NCBI GenBank assembly: GCA_015501585.1
Contig: JADNRY010000128.1
Location: 62,001 to 126,000 of the forward strand
Length of the DNA: 64,000 nt
Source of the DNA: Rhodocollybia butyracea
Lineage: Eukaryota > Basidiomycota > Agaricomycetes > Agaricales > Omphalotaceae
Reading direction: 5' to 3'
In this document: piece after piece, positions 1 to 11,239 of the stretch
How positions within the stretch are numbered: position 1 is the stretch's first letter
How the letters are laid out: every line of letters begins with the position of its first letter
Program-made: the position numbers and the translations under genes
Notes under the pieces: model-generated
The model's database searches: none
What the model was told of the DNA's origin: nothing
Seen by the model: only the letters and a program-made list of their open reading frames with translations

Positions 1-917
1 CTAATTGACAACTAAATCAGCCCATATATTAGTTAACGTCATTGCTCCTCTTTTGCAAGGGACGTTTGAGAGTATTATTTTCATCTTGACTTTGGTGCGA
101 ACAATTCGCCATGTGAGGAACTCTCGAAAATATGGCTTTCATAGCATTGCTGAGGCTGTCCTGCATGATGGTGAGTGAACTACTGTGGCACTGCAAGGCT
201 TGTTATCAACATGGATTTATATATATAGGCATTTTATACTTCTTGTACGTGCTTTGTTGAAATCTTTGTGACTGTCTCTATTAATGGAATTTTGTTCATG
301 TCCAGGACTATATTCATAGCCGCAAGTATTGAGGCTGCAGTTGAATTGGTGAGTTATGTTTGCCTTTGCGGGTCACTCTTTCCAACTTGCCCTGATCCAG
401 AACCTCCTCATTTTTCCGGGTGCCGTAGTAAGTTGTGCTCTGGTATATTTCTGAGGGATGGCAGTTTCAATTTACAACCTAGATATCCATTGCAGGAGAA
501 CAAGTTTCAGCTATCATTGTCCCTCTTCTCTCCATGTATGGCTCGTATTTTCATTTTCCAGCTCTATCAACCTATTGTCCTATTAAACAATTTTCCAGCC
601 TACCAGGTCTATTATTGAATCGTTTTGTTCTCAACCTTCGGACTTTTTCTAACCTTCATGCTGTCCAATACTCTGGTCAAGGACACTCTAAAACCACTCC
701 ACTTAGTGCGCGTCATTTCGCTGATAATCGATGGATCGGCAACATAGGGGCCCCCTTGGATCCTAATCAATGGGATGAAGTGGATAAACAAGAGACCTCA
801 GACGGAGTTGATCAAGGGGATGGGGAAATTGAAGGGAAGTTCTTACATGTAGTGGTAGACCCATTGAGTACACTAGTACCTGTGGTGAGCTCATTACTAT
901 TTGATAATACAAGCTGA
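1..917 (+). pseudogene. DUF6533-type membrane protein gene, copy 1 (partial)
   Basis: Recognised by comparison with copy 2 at 2258-4109. Bases 61-165 encode a hydrophobic segment beginning TFESIIFILTLVRT and ending in a GTGAGT donor. The C-terminal exon (about 602-917) carries LLLNRFVLNLR and the signature GNIGAPLDPNQWDEVD. This order (TM segments, then a basic NLR stretch, then an acidic tail with GAPLD) is what I know from agaricomycete DUF6533 proteins, which are predicted multi-pass membrane proteins of unknown function. The 5' part lies outside the window. A TGA follows the YFLYVLC segment near 250, so this copy is probably broken unless an unseen intron removes it. Confidence 0.5.
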
Positions 918-1017
918 CAGCTTTTTGCACTGCAGATATATGAGGATGGCAAAGGGGGACCAGTCAGCTTTGTGCCCATGCAGAGGGAATGTGATCTGAG
1001 TCAACTAATTGCTTAAA

Positions 1018-2257
1018 AGAGGGGGGGGAGTATGCGTAAATCTTTTGTATATCATTCTTTTTGGCCTCAAGCCTGAGACTGAAACGTGAAATATTCAGGA
1101 CGTGTACAGTGATGCGACACGTCCGCATAATGGATAGTCCCGTAAGCCTAAGAGATATGGGATGAGCGGTTTAGGACCGCGAAGCCTGTTATAAGTCATA
1201 AATCTGTATCCCTCGATAGGGTCGAGTTTCCTGTCGAAAGGGGTCTTGTTTCTCTAGAGGTGAGTCGCGTGACCCGGCGAAAGGGGAGTTGAAGGTACTC
1301 AACCTGAGAAGAGAGAGAAAAGTGAAGTAAAAGATGATATTCAAGAGTAAAAGTAAGTATTAGCGTTCACGGCGCTCTCGTTCGGCTCCGCTCGTTGGTA
1401 AGTATGTATATCTAAAATCTACAGTATATATATTGTCTTTGTATTGTCTAGATCGTCACAAGTGACAATCATAGGTATACTTGGATGGTAAGGGTATAAC
1501 GCGCACTATGCATTGTGCTAGCTCATCTAAAATTGGGATCGTGAGGAACCTCAGAGTAATAAGTATCAATAGCACAATCAGTAACTTGTCAGCCCTTCGG
1601 TATCCATCCAAGACTGAGCAAGGTAAGTACTGCAAAGTAGTGCCATCATCACCGAGATTCACTTGTTCGGGATGATGGGAATCATTCTGTGACAAGCGAG
1701 GCCTTCCGGCTTTCCATAGTCCCGGACCCCGGTCTTTTTCCGTTGTTTGCCAATAGATCCTGGAACATGTGGCACTGCAAAATTATGAGTGTAACCTCAC
1801 TCACAATGACGCATATTGCGCACTTTTCTCCGGCTCCAAGTTGTCAGTCCATAGCATACATAATGCGTCCGTTGTGTCCGTTTTTTAAAAAAAGTGGAAA
1901 CTCGCTAACGGCGAGCAACACCAAAAGACGAGTTGAGGCGAGACTTACTAGAGTCGAGGGCTCGAAGCATAAACGGGCACAAAATTTCGCAGATCGAGAG
2001 CGAGGGAGCGGAAGAGGTGAAAGTAAAGAAAGAGAAGAGAAAAGAAGAGAAGACGATGAACCCGGGGATTAGTTGGGTGCATGATGCATGACGGGATCTT
2101 ATGGCACTCACAATGTTGTGAAATTTTGCATTGATAAATGCAGAAGTCTCCGGTTGCACGCAGGCTCAGTGACACAGCCTTCAATTTATACACCATTCTC
2201 CTACCACTGGCACAGTACTTATACTCGCAGTGGTGGTCCTGAGTGCTCTACTTTAAC
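1018..2257. other. Intergenic, LTR-like remnant possible
   Basis: No convincing gene. About 1047-1457 begins with TG, ends with CA, is rich in short direct repeats and contains a TATATATA stretch; this suggests a decayed LTR, but I found no matching partner or target duplication. A purine-rich stretch covers about 1975-2065. Confidence 0.3.
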
Positions 2258-4109
2258 ATGTCATACTCCTCCAATGATCAGGCTATTGCTGAAGAGATTA
2301 CTGAGCTTCAATTTATCCAGTATGTTGAACAGCCTAGTAGTAGGTTTCCCTTCATTGAAGGTCTTCATGTCACATCAACATTATAGGTTGTTGACAAACT
2401 ATGCAACATTATCTATCTTCGGTGAGATTCCCTTCTGAAAAAAGAGTGAGTGTGTCCGGCTCATACTCGAAACCACAGTTTTATACTTCTACGACTTTGT
2501 CCTCACACTGTCTACTGAAGTTCAATCAATATGGTTCAGCCGACTGACTGGCGGCTCTACATTATTCATTCTGAGTCGCTACAGCCTTATGACAGCTACG
2601 GTTTTTCAGTTGGTCATAATGCTCCCACTGGGAGAAATGACGAATATAAGGTTTATTTTCCATTTATATTTGCTCTTGGGGTGTTTGACTGAGAATATTA
2701 TATTCAGCTGTAGAGATCTTTCTTCCATTGCACGTGTTTCCAATAGTATTGCTAGCGCAGCAGGAAAATGTAAGTATGTCATCTTCATTCCTTGTCAAAT
2801 GAGTCTGGATTGAGAGTTGCTTGCTGCCATAGTACTTTCCATTTTAAGGGTTTATGCACTCTTTGGCCAAAAGCGAATACTACTTATTGGGCTCTGCCCA
2901 TTTGTCATTGTGGATATGGTTGATAATTTTGTGGTGCGTCATTTTTGCATCATTGCAGTTCTGAAGTAGGATGTTCATATTTTGTTGGTCTATGGAGCTA
3001 TTCTTCTCAAGTACAATAACTATCAGTCAAGGAACATATGCTGAGCCATTCACACCATGTTTTGCAGGTGGAAACCTTGAGATTCAAATGTCAGCATCCC
3101 ACTATTTCTTCCTCCTGTTTATTCATTATACTGATTGCTCTTCAATGTCACTGGTCAGTTGTGAGTCTTTGGTTCACTGGTTAGATTACCAGTCCAACTC
3201 AATCTATATATATCAGTTATTGTGATTGCTCCCCTCTTGCAATTGACGTTTGAGACTATTATCTTCATCTTGACTTTGGTCAGAACGGCTCACCATGTTA
3301 TGCAATCCCGAAAATCCGGGTTTTGTAGCATTGCTGAAACTGTCCTGCATGATGGTGAGTGGACTACTGACTAAGAGGCTTATTATCAACATGTATTTGA
3401 ATTTTAATGCAGGTACTCTATACTTCTTGTATGTTCTTATTACAACCTTTGTGCCAGCATCCTCTTATTGAGTCATGTTTATATCTAGCACTATATTCAT
3501 AGCCGCAAGCATTCAAGCTGCTTTTCAACTGGTGAGTTCCAGTGTTTCACTTTATGCATCATTCTTATTGACCTCCGATCCAGAACACACTATTTCGCAG
3601 TCGCGTAGTAAGTTGTGTTTCCCAAGGATGACAGTTCCAATAAATGCATTGTACAACTTCCCAGATATCCGCCCCAGAAGAAGAAGTTTCGCCCTTCATT
3701 GTCTCTCTTCTCTCCGTGTATGGCTATCATTCATGTTTCATTTTATTTCTTGTCACTTATCATCCTATTACAACTTTATTCCAGCCTACCAAATCTCCTA
3801 CTGAATCGTTTTGTCCTCAACCTTCGTGCTTTCTCTGACTTTCACACTGCACAACATTCTAGTCAAGGTCCCTCTGACACCACTCTACTCAGTACGCTCG
3901 ATTTTTCTGGAAACCGATGGATCGGAAACATGGGGGCTCCCTTGGATCCTAATCAATGGGATGAAGTGGATGAGCCCAAAAACAGAATTGAGCCAGAGCA
4001 AGGGGATGGGGAAATTGAATGGGAGGTTCTGGACAGAGTGACGTACCCATTGACTACACAAGTACTACCTGATGGTGTGTTCAGCGCTGAACAATATTAT
4101 GCAGGCTGA
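2258..4109 (+). CDS. DUF6533-type multi-pass membrane protein, copy 2
   Basis: Predicted membrane protein of unknown function. The ATG at 2258 opens MSYSSNDQAIAEE. The exon at about 2460-2640 encodes VLYFYDFVLTLSTEVQSIW, which matches the DUF6533 signature (LxYDxxLTLxxEVxxIW). About 2830-2940 encodes a TM segment with ILRVYALFGQKRILL. About 3248-3355 encodes FILTLVRT plus SIAETVLHDG and ends at a GTGAGT donor. The last exon (about 3785-4109) carries LNLRAF and GNMGAPLDPNQWDEVD before an acidic tail ending AEQYYAG. Exact exon borders are not fully resolved, and a stop follows YFLYVLITTFVPASSY near 3470, so it may be a pseudogene. Copies 1 and 3 are close relatives. The copia insertion lies about 200 bp downstream. 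Confidence 0.5.
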
Positions 4110-4314
4110 CACTGACTCCCTGATCACAGATATATGATCATACAAAGGGGACCATAGAGCTTTGTCCCTATGGAGAGAGAACGTGGTCTGAGTAGCTCCA
4201 TTGCTTGAAACATTGTTGAGGACAAAACCAGTGCCGGCCAGCCGAGCACCAAACAGACCTCACGACGCCTGCAACTCAACTAACGGTGTCGATGTCCTCA
4301 TTCATGTACATACT
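4110..4314. other. 3' flank of copy 2, copia target
   Basis: Non-coding downstream flank that is also present after copy 3 at about 30950-31130. It ends in ATACT (4310-4314), which is repeated at 27712-27716 on the far side of the copia element. Confidence 0.7.
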
Positions 4315-4574
4315 TGTAAGAGCTAACAAAGTTACAGTAAGCTTAAGCTACATACTTCGTTAGCATAAATAAGTAAACAAAAAGTAAGTAAACTCACCTC
4401 AGAGTTAAGAGAACACTCTGAGGGGAGGCACTACAACGTAAGTACAAATATAAGTAAAAAGATGCATCATGCGCATACATGAAACAGTGTACAAAATATA
4501 GACTAAAGTACAGGATCAAAGAATAAATCATGCAACAAGTCGCTTTGCCCAACAATATGGCATTTACTCCAACA
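4315..4574 (-). repeat. copia 3' LTR (260 bp)
   Basis: Matches 27391-27711 except for a 61-bp insertion in the 5' copy and about a dozen substitutions. Most of these turn CpG in the 5' LTR into TpG/CpA here. Confidence 0.92.
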
Positions 4575-4583
4575 CTCCCCCTC
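4575..4583 (-). other. Polypurine tract of copia element
   Basis: GAGGGGGAG on the minus strand, directly between the RNase H stop codon and the TGTTGG start of the 3' LTR. This is the usual place for plus-strand priming. Confidence 0.8.
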
Positions 4584-4753
4584 AAAGCAAGCTCAGTCCA
4601 AGCTCAGCTGCAAAATGCTTGACTTTAGCGGAAGGCAAAGCCTTTGTGAGAGCATTGGCGACCATATCATCAGTAGGACAATAAACAAGATGTAAAGAAC
4701 CTTCGCTGACAACCCAGCGGATAAAATGATAACAAATATCAATATGTTTGGTG
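4583..4753 (-). pseudogene. copia RNase H, C-terminal part
   Basis: On the minus strand this reads TKHIDICYHFIRWVVSEG, then TDDMVANALTKALPS, and ends ELGLSLL followed by TGA. TKHIDI-x-YHFIR and the ALTKALP ending are the classic C-terminus of copia polyproteins (RNase H). It is cut at 4754 by a foreign insert and resumes at 5592. Confidence 0.9.
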
Positions 4754-5591
4754 GGTGGCATGCGTTACGTTCATGCCTTTCCATCATTATTCCGAGACTC
4801 TTCAAGATTCCCTTACCTTCTCTCACGGTCTCTCACGGCTCCGATAGTTCCCACGACCTCTGGCGGCTCCAAAACTCCATTCTCTATTTTATCCCTTCCG
4901 ATATACCTTTGGACTTCACAAATTCACTCCTACTTTGGCACTCACATTTCCGGCGCCTTTATCGGCCATACCTTCGGCCCGATATATCGGCGGACTCTTT
5001 CGGTACTCATTACTTTCCCACGGCGGTCCGCAGTGCGCCAACGTTCATCTCTTTTGTCTTTTCTACACTATTGCTTATTGTCTTATCATTTGTATTGATT
5101 CCACCTCGTTCCGGCCTTGGCATTACCTTGGTCCGACTTTATTGTCTTTATTTAACAATTAGGTCACTTGTATATAAGCTAGGTACTTTGTACTATCGTT
5201 CCTCAGCCAAAAATCACGAGTTACATGAGTTACAAGATATACCAGTTATTGCATACTTTCCGAGCTTTCCTTTAAGTCCTTTTCTTTGTTCCTTATTCTC
5301 GCTGTTCTGTGCGATACTGGCCGACTCGGCTCGGTCCCTACCTTGGACATACCTCGGACTATTCTCACGCCTATACCTCGGTCCGATCTCGGCGATTCCT
5401 CGCACTTTACTTCCTCTCCTTCTGGGACAACCTTGGTGGTGTGTTGGGGGTGTTGCTAATAGCTTCACTGAAGTCCCACCTTTTTCTCGGCCTTGTAGCC
5501 TACTCCGGATATTCTTCCCACGATTCTGATCTTGCCTTTCGGCCCTACGTCCGGTCCGCTTCCATTCCGGCCTAGGTTGCATGACCTTGTC
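4754..5591. mobile_element. 0.84 kb insertion in copia RNase H
   Basis: The RNase H frame stops at 4753 and resumes at about 5592, so these roughly 838 bp are foreign. The sequence is T/C-rich with repeated CGGCC/TCGG motifs and a TATATAAGC box near 5171. It could be a solo LTR or a non-autonomous element; I could not define terminal repeats or a target duplication. Long open frames here are antisense or fortuitous. Confidence 0.6.
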
Positions 5592-5790
5592 AGCATGGTA
5601 TTGGTGATCCTTGGAAAGTGCGATTGCAGATTGATTATTGGAGAAAAATGTAGTTGGATCACGGAGGGGGTAGACTACTTGGGTAAGAAGGCTCCTAAGC
5701 CAGAGACCTTCCTTGGCAGCGTGGGTTGCAGCTACATATTTGGATTCACATCAGGAAAAGCTGTTTTTGCCCAGGTGACCCCAGAGTGGC
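5592..5790 (-). pseudogene. copia RNase H, N-terminal part
   Basis: The minus-strand translation gives CESKYVAATHAAKEGLWLRS followed by a TTFFSNNQSAIALSKD stretch, the standard copia RNase H core (CESEYxA, KExxWLR, DNQSAIxLxKD). A stop and small deletions lie in the approach to CESKY. The aspartate of the DNQSA motif is Asn here. Confidence 0.85.
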
Positions 5791-5910
5791 CTAAAGCAAA
5801 CTAGGTGGCCTATGAATCCTATGGCATCCTAGGAATTTGGGCTCATCCCTTGCCAGTCAAGGCTTTTGAGGATTCCCCAGGGTATCCTAGGGTATCCTAG
5901 GAAACCCACT
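5791..5910. other. RT deletion scar with short repeats
   Basis: About 110 bp with several GGTATCCTAGG-like repeats sits where the whole reverse transcriptase domain (about 700-800 bp) should be. On one side the frame ends in the linker motif YTMVAETSG; on the other it is already RNase H. Confidence 0.6.
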
Positions 5911-8054
5911 AGTCTCAGCTACCATGGTGTACTTGAGGAGAAAATCCTCATCCTCAAGTAGGTCCACCAAACCTGCTTCACTCTCCCCCTCAAGCTCTTT
6001 AACTGGTGCAGGAAGTGCTCGGTGTTTGAACACCTGGAGGTAAGTGAGTGTAACCTTTGAGAATGTCTTGAACTTGCTGGCTAGGCATTCAGATACAGTG
6101 AGTAGGTGGTGGCAAATCTTCTGATTTTGGCTCAGGAGTAGGTTCTGTGTGCAGTACTGGAGTAGATCTTGTCTGAGTAGGAGGCTGCTCACTGGGAGTT
6201 GGTAAGTTGATATCCCAGTCCTCCCCCTCAACATGACTGAGTCTCACTGACATCTTATTGCTATAGACATTGCATTCCACTGAAACAGAATGTGTATCTG
6301 GCCAATAAATCCGGAAACCCTTTTGCTTCTCACTCACTCCTATCCAACGGCCCTTTCTAATGCACCCGCCCAACTTATTGCCTTTCTCGACCCGGACCCA
6401 CACCTTCTGATCTCCCCACTCACACAGAGTGCGCAAGTCAGGCTTCTTCCCAGTTGACGCCTCCAATGGAGTCATTCCATCAAGAGCTTTTGTTGATGTG
6501 CAATTGAGCACCCATACCGCATGGCAAACAGCTTCTGCCCACAATGCCTTTGGTAGTCTGCTGGAGTGAAGCATTGCACAGACCTTCTCAATGACAGTGC
6601 AATTATAGCACTCAGCAACACTGTTGTGCTGTGGAGTATCATGAACAGTGAGTTTCTGTTTTGTACCATTTGTCTTTAAATAAAGAACAAACTCTTTGCC
6701 AGTGTACTCGCCACCATTATCTGAGTGAAAGACCTTGATGGTGACATCATGCTCAGCCTTTGCCCATGCTTCATACTCATGGTAGGAACATAATGTTTCA
6801 TTTTTGGTGTGAAGAAAATCAAGGTAAGCCCAACGTTTTGCATTGTCAATGAATAAAAAGTAGTAACACTTCCCTCGCAGAGACTGAACCAGTGCTGGAC
6901 CTCACAAGTCTGAATGGACTACCTCGCCAAAGACCTTGGCCCTGGATCCTCCTGCCTCTCCTTTGGTACAGGCTTGCATGTAGCCTTGGCATAACACAGG
7001 ATTCACAAAAAATATCCTGCAGCCCGTTGTTCTCCAGTCAAACTCCTGTGGAAAAACCTTTTGCAACCATATGACAAGCAACTCGGGGTGAGATGTGTCC
7101 CATGCACCTATGGAGTTGGTCTAATGTGACCGTCTCCAGCGCTGCAGCTTCCCCCGCTGTGGTTTTCTCTTGATCAACTTGATAGGCACCTCCCTGGTTC
7201 TTAGGGACCTCTTCGACCAGCTCACCACCAGGCACATGGATGGTGAATTTACCACCCGCAAATGTTGCCATAAAACCATGGTCATCAAGCTTTCTGATGG
7301 AGACAAGGATGTAACCCACTTCAGGTGAGTACATGACTTCAGTGAGTTTGAGTTTGTTGATGTCCACTCCAACAGGAATATTGATGGTGATGTAACCAGT
7401 GCCCGTTACCTTGAACGTTTCCTTGTTCACAGCACAGAATGATTTTGGGGGGATCTCTTCAAAGTTTTTGAAGTCATTGTGGTAGGGACTGATGCGGCAA
7501 CTACATCCAGAGTCATACAGCTCGGAACAAGCACAGGGAGGAGTGTCCCTATTGTTTGAGATGGGAGCGGCAAGCAAAGAGGAAGTATCAGAATGGATTG
7601 ACAGGATGTTGCTCCAGTCTTCCTCAAAGTCCTCAGGTAAATCTGGGACTTCAACATTGTCAGTATCTGAGAACAGCAAAGGACCATTGCTATCCTCAGA
7701 CACTCTGTCACCACCACCGCACGATGATGTGGAATCACTCCAGGGATCCTCATTGTCATCAACAGCAAAGGCACCACCCGCTTCCCAATCAGAATTAGAC
7801 TCAACCGCCCCTGCATTACCTTTAGATCCTTGACCAGATTCAGATACCTTGACTTTACAGTCATGTTTGAGGTGTCCCTCCTTTCCACATTTCCAGCAGG
7901 TGCGTTTCAATTTCTGGGCAGACTTCTGAGACAGAGCTAATGAGCTCACAGCAAGCGCCTCGTCATCATTGTTCTTCTCTTTCTGCTTCCCTCCCTGGGC
8001 ATTTTGGTGACTTTTCTGATGGTCATACTCTTCCGCAACGGCCTGAGCAAGAGC
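5911..8054 (-). pseudogene. copia gag C-term, protease and integrase
   Basis: Minus-strand polyprotein segment. It starts with the end of gag (AVAEEYDHQKSHQ), then a CCHC zinc knuckle CWKCGKEGHLKHDC (about 7850-7895). The protease active site is DSGCSCRI near 7490. The GAG-pre-integrase motif LHRCMGH is near 7100, and the integrase core shows SDNGGEYTGKEF and TPQHNSVAE (about 6590-6730). The integrase C-terminus follows (KALWAEAVCHAVWVLN, TPLEASTGKKPD) and an acidic linker ends YTMVAETSG at 5911. At least one frame change lies near 7030 and others near 6100-6250. Upstream gag continues beyond the hAT insertion at 9771. Confidence 0.9.
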
Positions 8055-9770
8055 TAGAGATGTCCACAAGTCCGGATCCAAGTATACTTGGATCCGGAGC
8101 GCAAGTACTTGTGGCCTAAATGGCCTGACTTGTGACCCGTGGCTGACTCATGGGAAACGGGTCACCGACTCGCAAGTATTACTTGCAAGTCTTGCAGGTA
8201 CTTGTGTTTCATCTAATAAACAAGTGTTACAGAAGTATTTACCATTACTCACTTGCATACATTGATTGTAGAGTATATAGTGCTAACAAAACCATGTACT
8301 TAACTTGTTTACAACAATTTCATACTATGTTATGAAGTAAATATGTACTCACATCTAAGTTTTGAGTTGTAGACAGCTCACGGCATTTAAGCGCTTAAAT
8401 TGGCGCCTAAACGCCGTGAGCTGTCTACAACCTAATATCTGTGTACCAGCACTCAATAACTTACATAGTATTAAGTATGATATTATTGACCAATGTAAGT
8501 TGTAATTATTACTCAAGTTGTACTGCCTTGCACAAGTCACAAGTACTTGCAAAATCTCGGAAACCTTGACTTGTGACCCGTTGGTGACCCGTGGGAAACG
8601 GGCCTTGGGATCCGCGAGTCACATACCTGCGAGTTTTCTCATGGATCTTACCTGTGAGTACTTGTTGAGACCCAGTGAAAACCCGCACTGGGAAGGGCCG
8701 AGATGATATGTTGGGAGCTGTGATCTAACAGTGATCAACCAAGATCAACTGTTTTCCAGAAATTTACAGATATATGCCATACAGTATGTTCTTGTCTGGG
8801 TTTATCTGACAAGAACTGCACATGGAATGAAAATCAGTTTTGTATATAACTGAGTTCCTCTGGGATAATCTGTGTTCAACCACGGTGAACTATAGTCATC
8901 TGGGTTCTTCTGTCCTTCACTTCAGAACTAAGTCCATTATTCAAAACTGTGATTGGATGGTATGGTCCAGGATGGTCTGAGCAAATTAGATTGCATTATA
9001 AACTACTCTAATACTACATACAAACTATATATACATTGAACTGACTACTGACTACTGAGAAGCACTTGTATGTAACAGAGCACAGTGTGGTAAAGTATTG
9101 ATATGGATATTTAAAAACGAGGCCACCTTGCCCAAGCACGAGAAGTGGTCAATTAACGAGCTCAAAAAAAACTTGACATAGCTCACCTTGGGAAGGAATC
9201 AATGAAAGCACTAGGGCATGGCACACTATGGTATACTAGCATAAAACGACGTCAACAGGCCAACAAGGCTAATAAAAAAAAATAGGTCAATAAACTATTC
9301 ATTGAAGAAAAGGCTGAGATAGCTCACCTTAGGAATGACCGAGCTCAATGAATCTGTTCTTAAGTTGATACAGTCCAAAGAGGGTTGAGGAGTTGTTGAA
9401 TAATACATCTTGAGAACAGACAACCTGAAGATGATGGTAAACAGGAAGAGAAAGAGCGAACGAAAGAGCAATGTAAAAACTTTTCAACTTTATCATGTCA
9501 CATGTAGAGCCACTCTGTCACAACAAAGATTGAAGTCTGAGCGCCAAACTCAAAGTATGGCTGCATGTTCAGTTGACTTGAGTTGCAAACTCGAACTTGG
9601 AGACTGTTTTGAATAGAATTTCCACCAATAGATTCCGGATTGAATTGAAAAAGAAATTGCCCTCCATTTGGCCAGCTGCGCACAGATAGACATGGATTGG
9701 CTCAGATATGCCAGATCAGCCCAGTGCGGCTTTTCACTGGGGTTGAGACTTGGACTCGTGGACATCTCTA
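8055..9770. mobile_element. hAT-like non-autonomous element in copia gag
   Basis: The left end TAGAGATGTCCACAAGTCC (8055-8073) is the inverse of the right end GGACTCGTGGACATCTCTA (9752-9770). Subterminal copies of a CCCAGTGAAAA..CGCACTGGG motif (about 8670-8690 and 9719-9741) are also inverted. The flanking 8-mers GCAAGAGC (8047-8054) and GCAAATGC (9771-9778) match at 6 of 8 positions, as expected for an old 8-bp hAT duplication. On the minus strand gag reads through in frame if the element is removed (LPTAFA, then QAVAEEYDH). I saw no transposase. Confidence 0.75.
8074..8664. mobile_element. MITE-like insert inside the 8055-9770 hAT
   Basis: It interrupts the left terminal region of the hAT, which is otherwise collinear with the right end (CCACAAGTCC, then TTGAGACCCAGTG). 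It contains duplicated GACTTGTGACCCGT/GGGAAACGGG blocks near 8130 and 8570, a GGATCCAAGTATACTTGGATCC palindrome at 8074-8095, and a 30-bp inverted block around 8365-8430. Exact ends are uncertain. Confidence 0.5.
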
Positions 9771-9889
9771 GCAAATGCTGTCGGCAATACAACCTTAGTC
9801 TTGTCAATAATGCAAGTAGATGTGATAATGGAGGAAGCAAAGGTGGAGTAATAGCGGAGAATGGTAGAACAATGGTTGGAATCCTTATT
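9771..9889 (-). pseudogene. copia gag, middle fragment
   Basis: The minus strand reads NKDSNHCSTIL, then YYSTFASSIITSTCIIDKTK and LPTAFA. This corresponds to the 'DYRSTILxSLPxxxSxFASSI' stretch of copia gag (UBN2 family) and joins in frame to the segment beginning at 8054. It is bounded by the hAT at 9770 and by insert X at 9890. Confidence 0.75.
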
Positions 9890-11239
9890 TGGGTATTTAC
9901 GTGTAGGTATGCGAAAGGTGCTATAAAACAACCTAACAAAAACACTACTGCACCTAACCAGACTATCAATATGTAAGGGAGCAAGGGCGGGTTGTCAGAG
10001 ATTCCCCAAGGGAAAGTCTTGTAATATCGGATGTACACGCACGACTGCTCCAGGTTCAAGACTGTAGCACTAACGTGGGTAACTAAGCTTAGACAACTCT
10101 TAGAACTAAGTCGAGAGAAGCCTAGCTGGGTGTACATATGTACGAGGGAACGTTGGGATGTCTGAATCAATATAACCAAACCAAAACCAATAATGTGTAT
10201 GTGTCCAAACTCAAATAATCAAAACCAAAATCAATACAACGAAACTAAGATTCTCCTAGGCAAACTCTGGCACTAGCTAGAATAGTAACTTTGAGGTTTG
10301 TCAACAACCCTAGGCAAACTCTGGCACTAGCTGCTGTGACGCCGTAAAGTCCTCGACCAAACTCTGGGCCAAGCTACGATATTGTGAGTGAACTTAATCA
10401 CTAGGAACTTGTACCACAATCTTAGTGGCTCGCCTAACTTCACAGGGAAGTTGACTAAGGAACCCTCACTCTGGAGCTGAATAATCCCTTACTAGAAACC
10501 GTCCCCTCTAAGGAAGCAACTAGATTTAAGGTTGATCTGGAGTTCGAGGGAACTCACATGCTCAAGACTCGATCAGATTCTCAAGTGGGCCAAAGGAAGT
10601 TTGTGAAATTCTATTACAGGCCAAATTCCGCTGAGCAAGTAATATGACAGTAAATCAAACTCCTTGAAGAAACTATCAGTCACTCCACGGTAAAGCGTCG
10701 AGACTGGCTAACAACTTCGTGAAGCAACTAACACTTCTCCGTGGGAACACGTAGAGAGGTGACCAGCTACTTACTAGGTGAAGAAACTAACAACCGACTG
10801 GTAATCAAGTAGAGAAGCATCATGCTACTAGTCCCAAGGACATTCTACGGAGCTCACTTCCTAACATACAAATCGAGGGAAAGATCCTCTGAGGTGAAGA
10901 AAACACAACCAATCTCAAACACTGAGGTGGTAAGTAACTTCGTGAAGTTTATTACTTTCTAAAGATAACCAAGTCAGGAGGCATCACGCTACTAGTCCCA
11001 AGGGGACGTTCTACGGAGCACTGGTCTTAGCAGTCAAGTCGAGGGCAAGAAACTTTGAGGTGAAGGAAGACAACCAATCTCGTACAGGGGAGGTGGCAGG
11101 TAACCTGTCTTATTGAATAAATATGTCTGGCTTATATACTGAGTAGAGAGTTTAATACGAAAAATAGATGAAACAGATACAGAGAGAGACGGAAAGAGAG
11201 TGGAACAGAGGAATCTGGCTCGGAAAGGAAACTCCAGCC
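9890..11239. mobile_element. Insert X, left part
   Basis: Non-coding sequence that splits copia gag; its other part is 25951-26870. It holds direct repeats AGGCAAACTCTGGCACTAGC (10258 and 10311). A diverged duplicated block of about 165 bp contains GCTACTAGTCCCAAGG..ACGTTCTACGGAGC (about 10826 and 10991). A TATATAAGCC-like box lies on the minus strand near 11137. The type of element is unknown; an LTR is one possibility. CCAGCC at 11234-11239 is the left target duplication of the 14.7 kb transposon. Confidence 0.6.

Noticed and set aside
4726..5529. 267-codon open frame, hydrophobic, plus strand
   Set aside because: It begins antisense to copia RNase H and runs into the foreign insert; no domain, so fortuitous.
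8709..9085. Possible solo copia LTR starting TGTTGGGAGCTG
   Set aside because: It lies wholly inside the hAT-like element 8055-9770, with no LTR partner, primer site or target duplication.
9550..10179. 209-codon minus-strand frame with a TM-like stretch
   Set aside because: It crosses three unrelated pieces (insert X, gag fragment, hAT end), so it cannot be one gene.
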